A DNA stretch of 64,000 nucleotides, from assembly GCF_003855155.1 (NCBI RefSeq), contig NZ_CP034073.1, forward strand, positions 1,488,001-1,552,000, read 5' to 3'. The DNA is from Shewanella psychromarinicola (GTDB taxonomy: Bacteria; Pseudomonadota; Gammaproteobacteria; Enterobacterales; Shewanellaceae). The translations under genes were made by a program, and so were the position numbers. Of this stretch, positions 52,246 to 60,200 are shown piece by piece. The notes beneath the pieces were generated by a model that saw only the letters and a list, made by a program, of their open reading frames with translations, searched no databases and was not told the origin of the DNA. How positions within the stretch are numbered: position 1 is the first letter of the stretch; every line of letters begins with the position of its first letter.

Positions 52246-52275
52246 AAAAGCCCTGACTGAATAGTCAGGGCTTTC
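52246..52275 (-). terminator. Terminator of hmp
   Basis: AAAAGCCCTGACT-GAAT-AGTCAGGGCTTTCTT, 38 bp after the hmp stop, with As on its left that become Ts in the hmp transcript. Confidence 0.85.
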
Positions 52276-52312
52276 TTATACTTTCTTATACTCTGTTATA
52301 TTTGTTGGGCTC

Positions 52313-53494
52313 TTAAGCGGTTAACGCTTCAGCTGGGCCGAAGAATTCATAATGAATTTGGCTTTCTGGTACACCTAAGCTGGTGGCGATGGCCAATGCT
52401 GCTTTCATAAAACCAGTAGGGCCAAGCAGATAGAATTCTACATCGCGGTCTGCGGGTAGCTGCTCTGCAATCATTGAGGCATCAATAAACCCAGTCGCAT
52501 GAGGTTGGCAATGAGGTTCTGGTTGACTGTAAACATACAGCGGCTTGATATGTTCATGGACAGAGGCCAGTTGGTCAACATGTTGTTTAAAGGCGTGCAC
52601 ATCGCTATTAAGGGCCGCATGAATAAAGCGAATATCACGGCCTGAACCGGCTTCAGTATTGAGCATACTGATCGCAGGAGTAATGCCCACACCGCCAGTC
52701 AATAAAATTAACGGTTTGGTGTTTTTACGTAAGGTGAAATCGCCACTGGGTGCACGTAACTTCACTTTATCGCCTAACTGAATCTTGTCATGTAAGTGAT
52801 TTGATACCACACCATTGGGTTCAAGTTTGACACTAATTCTTAAGTGATCTTTACCGGCCGCGTCAGACAAGCTGTAGTTACGACGCATCGGTATTCCGCC
52901 GATATCATCAAATACCAGCGTCAGGAATTGTCCCGCTTCAAAGCTTGGAATGCCGTTGTCATCTTGTGGTTGAAAGTAAAATGAGCTGATTACTGAGCTT
53001 TCATCCACGCGTTTGACTAAAATAAACTCTCGCTCGCCACGCCAACCACCTGGCTGTTGCTCTTTAGCTGTATAAATTGACTCTTCTGCGGCAATCAAAA
53101 TGTTGGCTAATTGGCCATAAGCTTTGGCCCAAGCGTCCATCACTTCATCTGTCGCAGCATCACCGAGTACGGCTTTAATGGCTTGTAATAAACAACTGCC
53201 AACAGCGTCATATTGTTCAGGTAAAATGCCTAATGCAACATGCTTTTGAACGATTTTACTGACCGCTTCGCTTAGGTTTCCCAATTCATCAATATTGGCG
53301 CCATAAGCAATAACCGCATTTGCCAGTGCTTTAGGCTGAGTGCCTTTGCCTTGGTTCGTTTTATTGAAAAATGGCAATACTTCTGGATACTGGGCAAACA
53401 GTAATGGGTAAAAATGGCTAGTGATGTCATTAGCGTAAATTTGCAGAGCCGGAACGGTGGCTTTAATGATTTGAACAGTTGCAGTGTCTAACAT
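52313..53494 (-). CDS. hmp: Flavohaemoglobin, nitric oxide dioxygenase
   Basis: 393 aa with the three-domain layout of Hmp. A globin domain covers residues 1-140 (TVPALQIYANDITSHFYPLL, proximal histidine in VQKHVALGILPEQYDAVG). FAD domain: IPMRRNYSLSDAAGKDHLRI. NAD domain: ILLTGGVGITPAISMLNTEA and FYLLGPTGFMKAA. It converts NO and O2 to nitrate using NAD(P)H in the cytoplasm. Divergent from norR. Three NorR-type sites and a sigma-54 promoter lie upstream, so it is induced by NO through NorR. Confidence 0.97.
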   Translation of the reverse strand: MLDTATVQIIKATVPALQIYANDITSHFYPLLFAQYPEVLPFFNKTNQGKGTQPKALANAVIAYGANIDELGNLSEAVSKIVQKHVALGILPEQYDAVGSCLLQAIKAVLGDAATDEVMDAWAKAYGQLANILIAAEESIYTAKEQQPGGWRGEREFILVKRVDESSVISSFYFQPQDDNGIPSFEAGQFLTLVFDDIGGIPMRRNYSLSDAAGKDHLRISVKLEPNGVVSNHLHDKIQLGDKVKLRAPSGDFTLRKNTKPLILLTGGVGITPAISMLNTEAGSGRDIRFIHAALNSDVHAFKQHVDQLASVHEHIKPLYVYSQPEPHCQPHATGFIDASMIAEQLPADRDVEFYLLGPTGFMKAALAIATSLGVPESQIHYEFFGPAEALTA

Positions 53495-53560
53495 TAATGA
53501 TTTCCTTTAGGGAGTAAAATAGCGATAAGCTTCAATCAATTACCTTGTCTATCCAGACAC

Positions 53561-53576
53561 TGCACAGAACACGCCA
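53561..53576 (-). promoter_or_regulatory. Sigma-54 promoter of hmp
   Basis: On the minus strand TGGCGTG-TTCT-GTGCA fits the consensus TGGCACG-N4-TTGCA with the invariant GG and GC ten bases apart. It lies ~67 bp upstream of the hmp start and downstream of the NorR sites, the correct order for an enhancer-dependent promoter. Confidence 0.8.
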
Positions 53577-53616
53577 ATATTTATCCACCTGATTTATAAG
53601 GTGTAATTTTGTTAAG

Positions 53617-53676
53617 GGTTAATTTGACCTAGATCAATATATGTGTCAAATTAACCTAAATTGGGTTAATTTGACT
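53617..53676. promoter_or_regulatory. Three NorR enhancer sites
   Basis: GGTTAATTTGACC (53617-53629), TGTCAAATTAACC (53644-53656) and GGTTAATTTGACT (53664-53676) each fit GGT-N7-ACC or GT-N7-AC, the NorR consensus. Three sites are what NorR needs to assemble a hexamer. The last overlaps the norR leader (5 bp from the ATG), suggesting autorepression. Confidence 0.85.
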
Positions 53677-53680
53677 TATT

Positions 53681-55261
53681 ATGAATATTGCTCCCTTTAT
53701 AGACATTGTAGAAGACTTAAATCGTGATCTTGTAAAATCTGAACGTTACTTGCGCCTGATTTTGGCGATTCAACGCGCGATACCATGTGATGTGGTGGCC
53801 TTGTTGAAGCTTAAACACGATCATTTGGTGCCTGTTGCGGTCGTAGGCCTTAAACAAGAGGCACTTGCGCGGCAATTTGCCATTAGTCATCATCCACGCT
53901 TACAGCAAATTTTAGCTAATCCACACATTACCCGCTTTGATGCTGAGTCGACACTGCCCGATCCCTACGACGGTTTAGTCGATGATGACAGTGAACAATT
54001 GCATGTCCATGACTGCATGGGCAGCACTATTTACATCGATGGTAAACCTTGGGGCGTGCTGACCTTAGATGCGATGCAAGCGGGTAGCTTTGATACGCTT
54101 AACCCAACAGAAACCCGTGCTTATATTGCCGCAGTGGCCGCTGCGATTAATACCAGTGAACATATTGAAGCGTTAGAAGTTAAAGTTGAGCGCAACCATC
54201 AAGTGGCGCAATACATGCTAGCGACCACGGGACCGTCGAGTATTATTGGTAACAGTGTCGCGGTCCGGGATTTATTGTCAGAGATAAATACCGTTGCCGG
54301 CAGTGACCTATCGGTATTAATTACTGGTGAAACCGGTGTGGGTAAAGAGCTGGTTGCCAAAAGCATTCATCAGCAATCACGTCGAAGTGAGCAACCGCTA
54401 GTGCAAATTAACTGTGCTGCATTGCCTGAAAACATCGTCGAAAGTGAACTCTTTGGCCATGTAAAAGGCGCATATTCTGGGGCAGTAAGTGATCGTCGTG
54501 GCCGTTTTGAACTGGCAGATGGTGGTACGTTATTTTTAGATGAAGTGGGTGAGTTGCCACTAGCGGTACAAGCTAAATTACTGCGTACTTTACAAAATGG
54601 TGAGATCCAGCGCGTCGGCAGTGACGATACCATTGTTGTTGATGTCAGGATTGTGGCGGCAACCAATCGTAATTTGCAGCTAGAAGTTAAAGAAGGCCGC
54701 TTTAGGGCTGACTTATACCATCGCTTGAGTGTGTATCCTTTGCCAGTGCCACCATTACGCGATCGCGGTAAAGACGTTATTTTACTGGCGGGCTATTTTC
54801 TAGAGAAAAATCAACATCAGCTTGGGGTGACTAAACTCAGGCTGCAACAAACCGCGATAGATCAGTTAACCCAATATCATTGGCCCGGCAATGTGCGCGA
54901 GTTAGAACACGTACTAAGCCGTGCGGCGCTTCGTGCCACTAGCGAGCAAGGTCGTCATGCCAGCATTATTAGTATCAGTCGTGTTCATCTCGGTTCCGAG
55001 TTTTCCCCGAGTCATTCTGTCGCACCAGCGATAGCCGAGGTTGATAACATCAGCGATAATCATTCAACTATCGAGTTATCACAGGTGTTAACCCTAGGAT
55101 TACGTGATTCAACCGATGAGTACCAGCGGCAAGTGATCCAGACAGTATTAGCGGCCGAACGAGGTAATTTAGCCGCCGTTGCTAGGTGTTTAAAGCTGGA
55201 TAGAAGTAATTTAATTCGCACCATGCAGCGCTTAGAGCTTGATCCTAACGCTGCGTATTAA
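53681..55261 (+). CDS. norR: NorR, NO-responsive sigma-54 activator
   Basis: 526 aa. The N-terminal GAF domain (~1-170) holds the non-haem iron NO sensor in NorR proteins. The AAA+ domain has Walker A GETGVGKELVAK, the sigma-54 contact loop GHVKGAYSGAVSDRRGRFEL, Walker B GGTLFLDEVGELP and arginine finger region DLYHRLSVYPLPVPPLRDR. The C-terminal Fis-type HTH is NLAAVARCLKLDRSNLIRTM. The contact loop is GAYSGA instead of the near-universal GAFTGA. No Shine-Dalgarno is evident before the ATG, consistent with low expression. It activates hmp across the three shared sites. Confidence 0.95.
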   Translation: MNIAPFIDIVEDLNRDLVKSERYLRLILAIQRAIPCDVVALLKLKHDHLVPVAVVGLKQEALARQFAISHHPRLQQILANPHITRFDAESTLPDPYDGLVDDDSEQLHVHDCMGSTIYIDGKPWGVLTLDAMQAGSFDTLNPTETRAYIAAVAAAINTSEHIEALEVKVERNHQVAQYMLATTGPSSIIGNSVAVRDLLSEINTVAGSDLSVLITGETGVGKELVAKSIHQQSRRSEQPLVQINCAALPENIVESELFGHVKGAYSGAVSDRRGRFELADGGTLFLDEVGELPLAVQAKLLRTLQNGEIQRVGSDDTIVVDVRIVAATNRNLQLEVKEGRFRADLYHRLSVYPLPVPPLRDRGKDVILLAGYFLEKNQHQLGVTKLRLQQTAIDQLTQYHWPGNVRELEHVLSRAALRATSEQGRHASIISISRVHLGSEFSPSHSVAPAIAEVDNISDNHSTIELSQVLTLGLRDSTDEYQRQVIQTVLAAERGNLAAVARCLKLDRSNLIRTMQRLELDPNAAY

Positions 55262-55401
55262 TCGTAAAAGAGCTACAAAGTCAGCCAGATTATTTGGCAA
55301 AATTATTTTTTATGTTTTGTTAGAAATTTATATCGATAATTTCAGGTCAATATAAGTTGGATTAAGTTAGCTCAACTAGAGTCTTCTAAAGGATAGGTGT
55401 G

Positions 55402-56160
55402 ATGCAAAAAGATAATTTAGGCAAGGTCGCGTTAGTGGTTGCATTGGTCGCAGTGGCGATAGCGGCTTTAATGGTGTTTGGATCGTCAATGGGATTGTGG
55501 GAACCCATCGTCGGCTTTATGGCCAGCCGTAATTACAATAACCTGTTGGGTTATGTGGTAGTGGTTTTTTCGGTGCTGGCATTAGTCACCAGCTTTAGTG
55601 CTAAAAGTAGTGCTAAGCAAAACAGTCGCGCTAAGGTCAAAGGCATATTAACCTCGACAATAGCGTTATTACTGGGTTTAGCTATATTGTCACCGCGCAT
55701 TATGGCGTTGGTTATCGAGCCGGTGAAATATCCACCCATTCACGATATTACTACCAATACTCAATCACCGCCGCAGTTTGAATTTTTAACTGACAGCCGC
55801 ATTGGAGCAAGAAATAGTTTGGTTTATGGTGGAGAAGAGATTGCCGCGCAGCAACTAAAAGCTTTCCCCACTATTGGGCCTATAGCATCAGACTTATCGG
55901 TTGAAGCAGCTTATCAAAAGGCATTAACTGTCGCTAAAACCATGGGCTGGACTATTGTCGCTCAAGACCCAAAAGCACTGCGCTTTGAAAGTACGGCAAC
56001 AACACCTTTTTTCAATTTTGCAGATGATGTAGTCATCGTTGTGTCTGCACTAGAGCAGGGCAGTCGTATTGATTTACGCAGCGTGTCACGGATTGGTATT
56101 GGCGATGCGGGTGTCAACGCGAAACGCATTCAAGAATTTAGTCAGCGATTCTCAAGATGA
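55402..56160 (+). CDS. DUF1499 membrane protein
   Basis: I use the ATG at 55402 (frame opens one codon earlier at a GTG); AAAGGATAGG lies upstream. 252 aa. It has three N-terminal membrane helices (ALVVALVAVAIAALMVFGSS, NLLGYVVVVFSVLALVTSFS, ILTSTIALLLGLAILSPRIM) and a soluble C-terminal DUF1499 domain (AYQKALTVAKTMGWTIVAQD, FFNFADDVVIVVSALEQGSR, DLRSVSRIGIGDAGVNAKRI). Function unknown; the domain is widespread in proteobacteria. Monocistronic between norR and a terminator. Confidence 0.85.
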   Translation: MQKDNLGKVALVVALVAVAIAALMVFGSSMGLWEPIVGFMASRNYNNLLGYVVVVFSVLALVTSFSAKSSAKQNSRAKVKGILTSTIALLLGLAILSPRIMALVIEPVKYPPIHDITTNTQSPPQFEFLTDSRIGARNSLVYGGEEIAAQQLKAFPTIGPIASDLSVEAAYQKALTVAKTMGWTIVAQDPKALRFESTATTPFFNFADDVVIVVSALEQGSRIDLRSVSRIGIGDAGVNAKRIQEFSQRFSR

Positions 56161-56185
56161 TTTAAACGGTAGATTGTTACTCGGG

Positions 56186-56212
56186 AAGGGAGCATGAAAA
56201 TGCTCCTTTTTT
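56186..56212 (+). terminator. Terminator of the DUF1499 gene
   Basis: AAGGGAGCAT-GAAA-ATGCTCCTTTTTT, 26 bp after the stop. Confidence 0.88.
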
Positions 56213-56643
56213 GTAGGTTTGATTAATGGGGTTTAACATAAAGATAAAATGAAATAGAGTCCCCATTCTGACATTGTATTGTGCATAGAATATACTTTAA
56301 TGCTAAGGCATTTATGGACAAAAGTGCATTAGATCTCATACTCAAAATCTTATAATTCACATTACGGTAAGTATGGTAAAACTCTAAAGCTTAAGCCTGC
56401 TGGATGGTCTTTACTGAAAAAGGGATGGATCGACGTTCACTCTCGAAACAAAGAAGCTAACCAGAAAGTGTAACTTAGGATTTGCATTGCCGTAAGTCCT
56501 CGGCGCAAGCATTCTGCTTCGCTTATCGCCTAAAATCGTGGTCAAATTTAGTTAACCATAGATATCATGGTTAACATTTAATTTGGATTAATGGGCATTA
56601 GAACGCCATATCTTTTAATGTCTAAATGGTTGGTTTTTATTTT
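56213..56643. other. Intergenic with a gene scrap and a hairpin
   Basis: A short frame ending at 56473 reads HYGKYGKTLKLKPAGWSLLK, KGWIDVHSRNKEANQKV; it looks coding but I cannot name it and no start is visible. GTTAACCAT...ATGGTTAAC (56551-56575) is a hairpin downstream of the converging MFS gene. Confidence 0.4.
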
Positions 56644-57888
56644 TTATTGGCAGAGATTTTGTTCCAGTGATTTATTTTTTTCGCCTGCTTTCCAGCCTGT
56701 TTCAGTTAAGAATAAAGCAAAGAGAGCAAATAGAATTGGAGCGAAACATGTCAACGACAAGGCGGTCTTGAGACCATATAGAGAGCCCAGCCAGCCTGTC
56801 AGAGCGCCGCCAACAGCACCTCCTAAACCACTCAATGAAAAGATAAACCCAGTCCCCATTGATACCGCGCGAGGAGACATGCCTGTCTTATAAAGTGTCG
56901 TTAACGCTAGAGGAACAAAGTTGTATGCGGCATACCCAGTGACAAAAGAGACTAAGGACAGTACTGTAATATTGTCGGACAACATCAAGCCATAGTACGA
57001 GAAAGGCAATACTACGCCGGAAGCAACAATAAGTGGCTTGTCATAGCCCAATGTTTGCGCAATTACAGGTGAAACTAAGCAAGCAATAGCAGAGCCAATA
57101 GGTATAAAACCAAGGATCATGCCCGCTTCCGCGGTTGATAATCCAATATTTTCAACCGCGTAGGTGGCCCAGAATGTGTATATTGCAATCCACGTTAACG
57201 ACGTTGCAGGCCAGGCCAAAGCCAGAAGCCAGGTATTTTTATAAGCCAATGCCTCTTTCAGAGGCTGGAGTATAGGCACTTTTTCATAATGGGTTGATTG
57301 CCAAGGTTGATTGCACTCTTTCGCCACAAACATCCAAACGAACGCCAGCAAAAAAGCAAAGACCCCCATAGCTACCATGACTTCACGCCAGCCTGCCATC
57401 ATAGCCAAAAACATCGGAAATGCGGCAGTTCCCAGAAGCTGTCCTGCAGGACCGGTAAACATTTCTATGCCGTTCACTGCACCCATTTTTTCTGTTGGGA
57501 TCCACTGGATCTTAAACACCACCAACACAGAAACAATTCCTGCCGTTACCCCCATCACAAGCAGTCGACCAACAAACAGCATAAATGTGTTTGTTGCAAA
57601 ACCTTGCAGAAACATACCAATGCCGAGAAGAACAAAAATGCTAAGCAAAACTATCTTCGGTTTTCCTTTACTGATCAGGCAAGTAATTGGAATGGTTAAA
57701 AGTCCCTTACCAATCCAGGCTATTGCACTCAGATACCCCGCGGTCTGCAGATCAAAGCCAATATCAGATCTCATATCAGGTAAGATCACACCAAAGGCAA
57801 AGTTTGTTAAATTAGCGACCATAAAGGCTAACCATGCTATCCATAAGATAGACCAGCCTCGGACAGGTATTTTACCCCCTCTGTTCAT
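56644..57888 (-). CDS. Major facilitator superfamily transporter
   Basis: 414 aa with 12 predicted membrane helices. The loop 2-3 MFS signature is represented by WIGKGLLTIPITCLISKGKP. The second half has GTGFIFSLSGLGGAVGGALT and GSLYGLKTALSLTCFAPILF. It is closest in style to organic-acid or aromatic-acid symporters, but the substrate is not readable. The two introns and fccA lie upstream on the same strand. Before the introns inserted, the MFS gene may have been a close neighbour of fccA or of a gene now lost, so a carboxylate substrate is possible (inference). Confidence 0.85.
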   Translation of the reverse strand: MNRGGKIPVRGWSILWIAWLAFMVANLTNFAFGVILPDMRSDIGFDLQTAGYLSAIAWIGKGLLTIPITCLISKGKPKIVLLSIFVLLGIGMFLQGFATNTFMLFVGRLLVMGVTAGIVSVLVVFKIQWIPTEKMGAVNGIEMFTGPAGQLLGTAAFPMFLAMMAGWREVMVAMGVFAFLLAFVWMFVAKECNQPWQSTHYEKVPILQPLKEALAYKNTWLLALAWPATSLTWIAIYTFWATYAVENIGLSTAEAGMILGFIPIGSAIACLVSPVIAQTLGYDKPLIVASGVVLPFSYYGLMLSDNITVLSLVSFVTGYAAYNFVPLALTTLYKTGMSPRAVSMGTGFIFSLSGLGGAVGGALTGWLGSLYGLKTALSLTCFAPILFALFALFLTETGWKAGEKNKSLEQNLCQ

Positions 57889-58038
57889 TGCCTCTGTTTC
57901 CCTTAGTCAATATTCAAATTAAACAGTCTGTAATGGTCAAGTTATTTTGGCCAATATGCTATAAATCAATCAGTCACTGATTCGGTGTTTATCATTAGAT
58001 ATAATGATGTCACTGGCAATAGCGCGTCACTCACTTTG

Positions 58039-60200
58039 GTCGGATAGGCGACACCTGTTACCAAGTGCCGCCCTCCTAAGAACCGTACGTGCAACTTTCA
58101 CTGCATACGGCTCAAGCCTCCGCTAAGGCGTGTTCTGTTACCCAGCACCCTATATCGCAGCCAAGACGGGTTCGAACCATGAGTTTCTACCTTCCTTTGC
58201 CCGCTTGCGCGTACCTAAGTAAGCTGCATATTCGGGGTCGTAAGGTGTCGCTGCACTCCTGATTTTCACATGTCTTTGTATTAGCGTTTGAGCTATTTGG
58301 ACAAGGTTAAACCGACAATCCATGTTCGCTATTTTCTGCCAACCATGAAATTGCCACTGTCCCTTACCATCCAAATAATATTTACGCCTCACCCAGTCTT
58401 TACTTTTAGACGGATGACGCCTAACTGCCCAACGCCATAACAACCAGAAAAGTTGATGGCCTACATAACCGAAAACTTGCTTAGCAACACAATGGCGATA
58501 ATAGTTCGCCCACCCCCTCAGTTTCGGATTCAGTATTTTGATTAAATCGTTAACGGGTATTGTTGGATGTTTTCTGATGAATTCACGTAAGTTGCTCAGA
58601 AATGACAGAACGTTGCTCTTGCTCGGTTTAATGAGCAGTTTGCCGTTGTACTTCCTGATATTGAATCCCAGAAAGTCAAAACCATCATTGATATGAGTAA
58701 TGTGTGTTTTCTCATCAGAGAGTGTTAAGCCCCTTTCCTGTAGAAAGCCAATGAGTTGCGGCTTGATTTCATTAACTAGGACTTCTTGCGAAGAACCTGT
58801 GATGACAAAATCGTCTGCGTATCCGATAAAGTTGACTCTATTCCCTGTTTTACGGGCAATAGACTTAACCAACTGTTCTAACCCAGCCAGCGTGAGCAAC
58901 ATAAGCGTAGGCGATATGATCCCACCTTGTGGTGTTCCTTCAGCTGTTTTATAGAACAATCCTTTATCAATATAACCACATCCAAGCCATTGTTTCAGCA
59001 TTCGTTTATCTAATTGAATGTTGTCGATAAGCCATTGATGACCAATCTTATCGAAACAGGCTTTGATGTCACCCTCAAGAACCCATTGGCTAGAGCGCTT
59101 CATACATAAACATTTGAAGCACTGTGCAATTGCATCTGCTGCGCTTCGATTAGGTCGAAAGCCATAGCTATTAAGGTCGGCTACCGTTTCCGAAATAGGC
59201 TCCAAAGCGAGAAGATGAAGCGCTTGCTGCGCTCTGTCTATCATGCAGGGAATGCCTAAAGGTCTGAGTTTGCCGTTTTTCTTGGGGATGTAGATACGCC
59301 TGAGCGGTTTGGCATGATAGCCTTTTCGACTCAGTTGATTGACCGCAGTCATACAACGAGCATCACTGTTCCAAATGATGCCGTCAATTCCTGGTGTTTT
59401 GCTGCCTTTATTTTGAGAAACTCTTTTAACAGCAAGCAATTTTGCTGATGTAGAGTGGGTGAGTATCCACTGCAACGCTTTCGCCTTGCCGTGTTTACCT
59501 TCTCGGGTTGCTTTTGCAATGCGCATTTGAAGCTTTAATACATGTTGCTTAACCACTCTCCAGTTAATGGATTGCCATTGAGCATTGTCAGGAGATGCAC
59601 TAACTTCGTTTGAAGCCATCATTTGCGTTTATCCTTGAATAAAGTTCTTCAAATCATCTTGCAACGGGAGACCAGCTAGAAGTCAGCTCGCTTTCGCGCC
59701 AGATAAAATCAGTATCCGCATTATTACAATGCGGCATTCGCTTTTTCTAGCCTCCTTTACCTGCATTACTATCGGTAGCCTTCACAGGTCACTTTCCCCA
59801 AAGGGAGTGATACAGGCTTACCCTGTTCCGTATGTCGCGCAACGTCAGGTTAGATGCCCACTCTAGTGCGGAGAGTTATTTGATCACGAAAGAGCACTGC
59901 CCAATCTCTTTCCAACTCTCGTGCCTTTTTGGCCACAGCGTATTAACCACTTCCGCTGATTCACGTATAACGCACCTTATATGGATTCACTTATGTTCAT
60001 CGTACTGACACCCTAGCACTTACCCGATTGTGGTTATCAGGAGGAACGTCCTCTCACGATTTTGTTCCCATTCGGTATAAAACCGAATTTCGTTACATTG
60101 TCAGACTCGCTGCTTTATTCAGAGTCTTAGGGGCATCTGGTGATACAGATGGTTCACTCTTATCGCGGTGAACAGCGCTTCATACGACCTCAGGTCGCAC
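58039..60200 (-). mobile_element. Group II intron 1 (downstream member of tandem pair)
   Basis: 2162 bp from GTGCGACCTGAGG (5' end at 60200, canonical GTGYG) to CTATCCGAC (3' end at 58039, ending in AY). Domain V is GAGCCGTATGCAGTGAAAGT then TGCACGTACGGTTC (58080-58113), followed by a domain VI stem and the end. It encodes a reverse transcriptase/maturase in domain IV. Its 5' end abuts the 3' end of intron 2 with no base between. Confidence 0.9.
58150..59622 (-). CDS. ltrA: Group II intron reverse transcriptase/maturase (intron 1)
   Basis: 490 aa. RT blocks in order: SQNKGSKTPGIDGIIWNS, RRIYIPKKNGKLRPLGIPCM, DLNSYGFRPNRSAADAIAQC, WVLEGDIKACFDKIGHQWLI, EGTPQGGIISPTLMLLTLAG, catalytic IGYADDFVI and EKTHITHINDGFDFLGFNIR. 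The maturase (X) domain includes LNPKLRGWANYYRH. The C-terminus lacks a clear HNH endonuclease (no CxxC pairs), so insertion would rely on nascent-strand priming. Intact, and ~96% identical to the second copy. Confidence 0.95.
   Translation of the reverse strand: MMASNEVSASPDNAQWQSINWRVVKQHVLKLQMRIAKATREGKHGKAKALQWILTHSTSAKLLAVKRVSQNKGSKTPGIDGIIWNSDARCMTAVNQLSRKGYHAKPLRRIYIPKKNGKLRPLGIPCMIDRAQQALHLLALEPISETVADLNSYGFRPNRSAADAIAQCFKCLCMKRSSQWVLEGDIKACFDKIGHQWLIDNIQLDKRMLKQWLGCGYIDKGLFYKTAEGTPQGGIISPTLMLLTLAGLEQLVKSIARKTGNRVNFIGYADDFVITGSSQEVLVNEIKPQLIGFLQERGLTLSDEKTHITHINDGFDFLGFNIRKYNGKLLIKPSKSNVLSFLSNLREFIRKHPTIPVNDLIKILNPKLRGWANYYRHCVAKQVFGYVGHQLFWLLWRWAVRRHPSKSKDWVRRKYYLDGKGQWQFHGWQKIANMDCRFNLVQIAQTLIQRHVKIRSAATPYDPEYAAYLGTRKRAKEGRNSWFEPVLAAI

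Noticed and set aside
57298..57922. Long plus-strand frames opposite the MFS gene
   Set aside because: Composition is that of an antisense frame to a membrane protein gene; the MFS frame has full family motifs.
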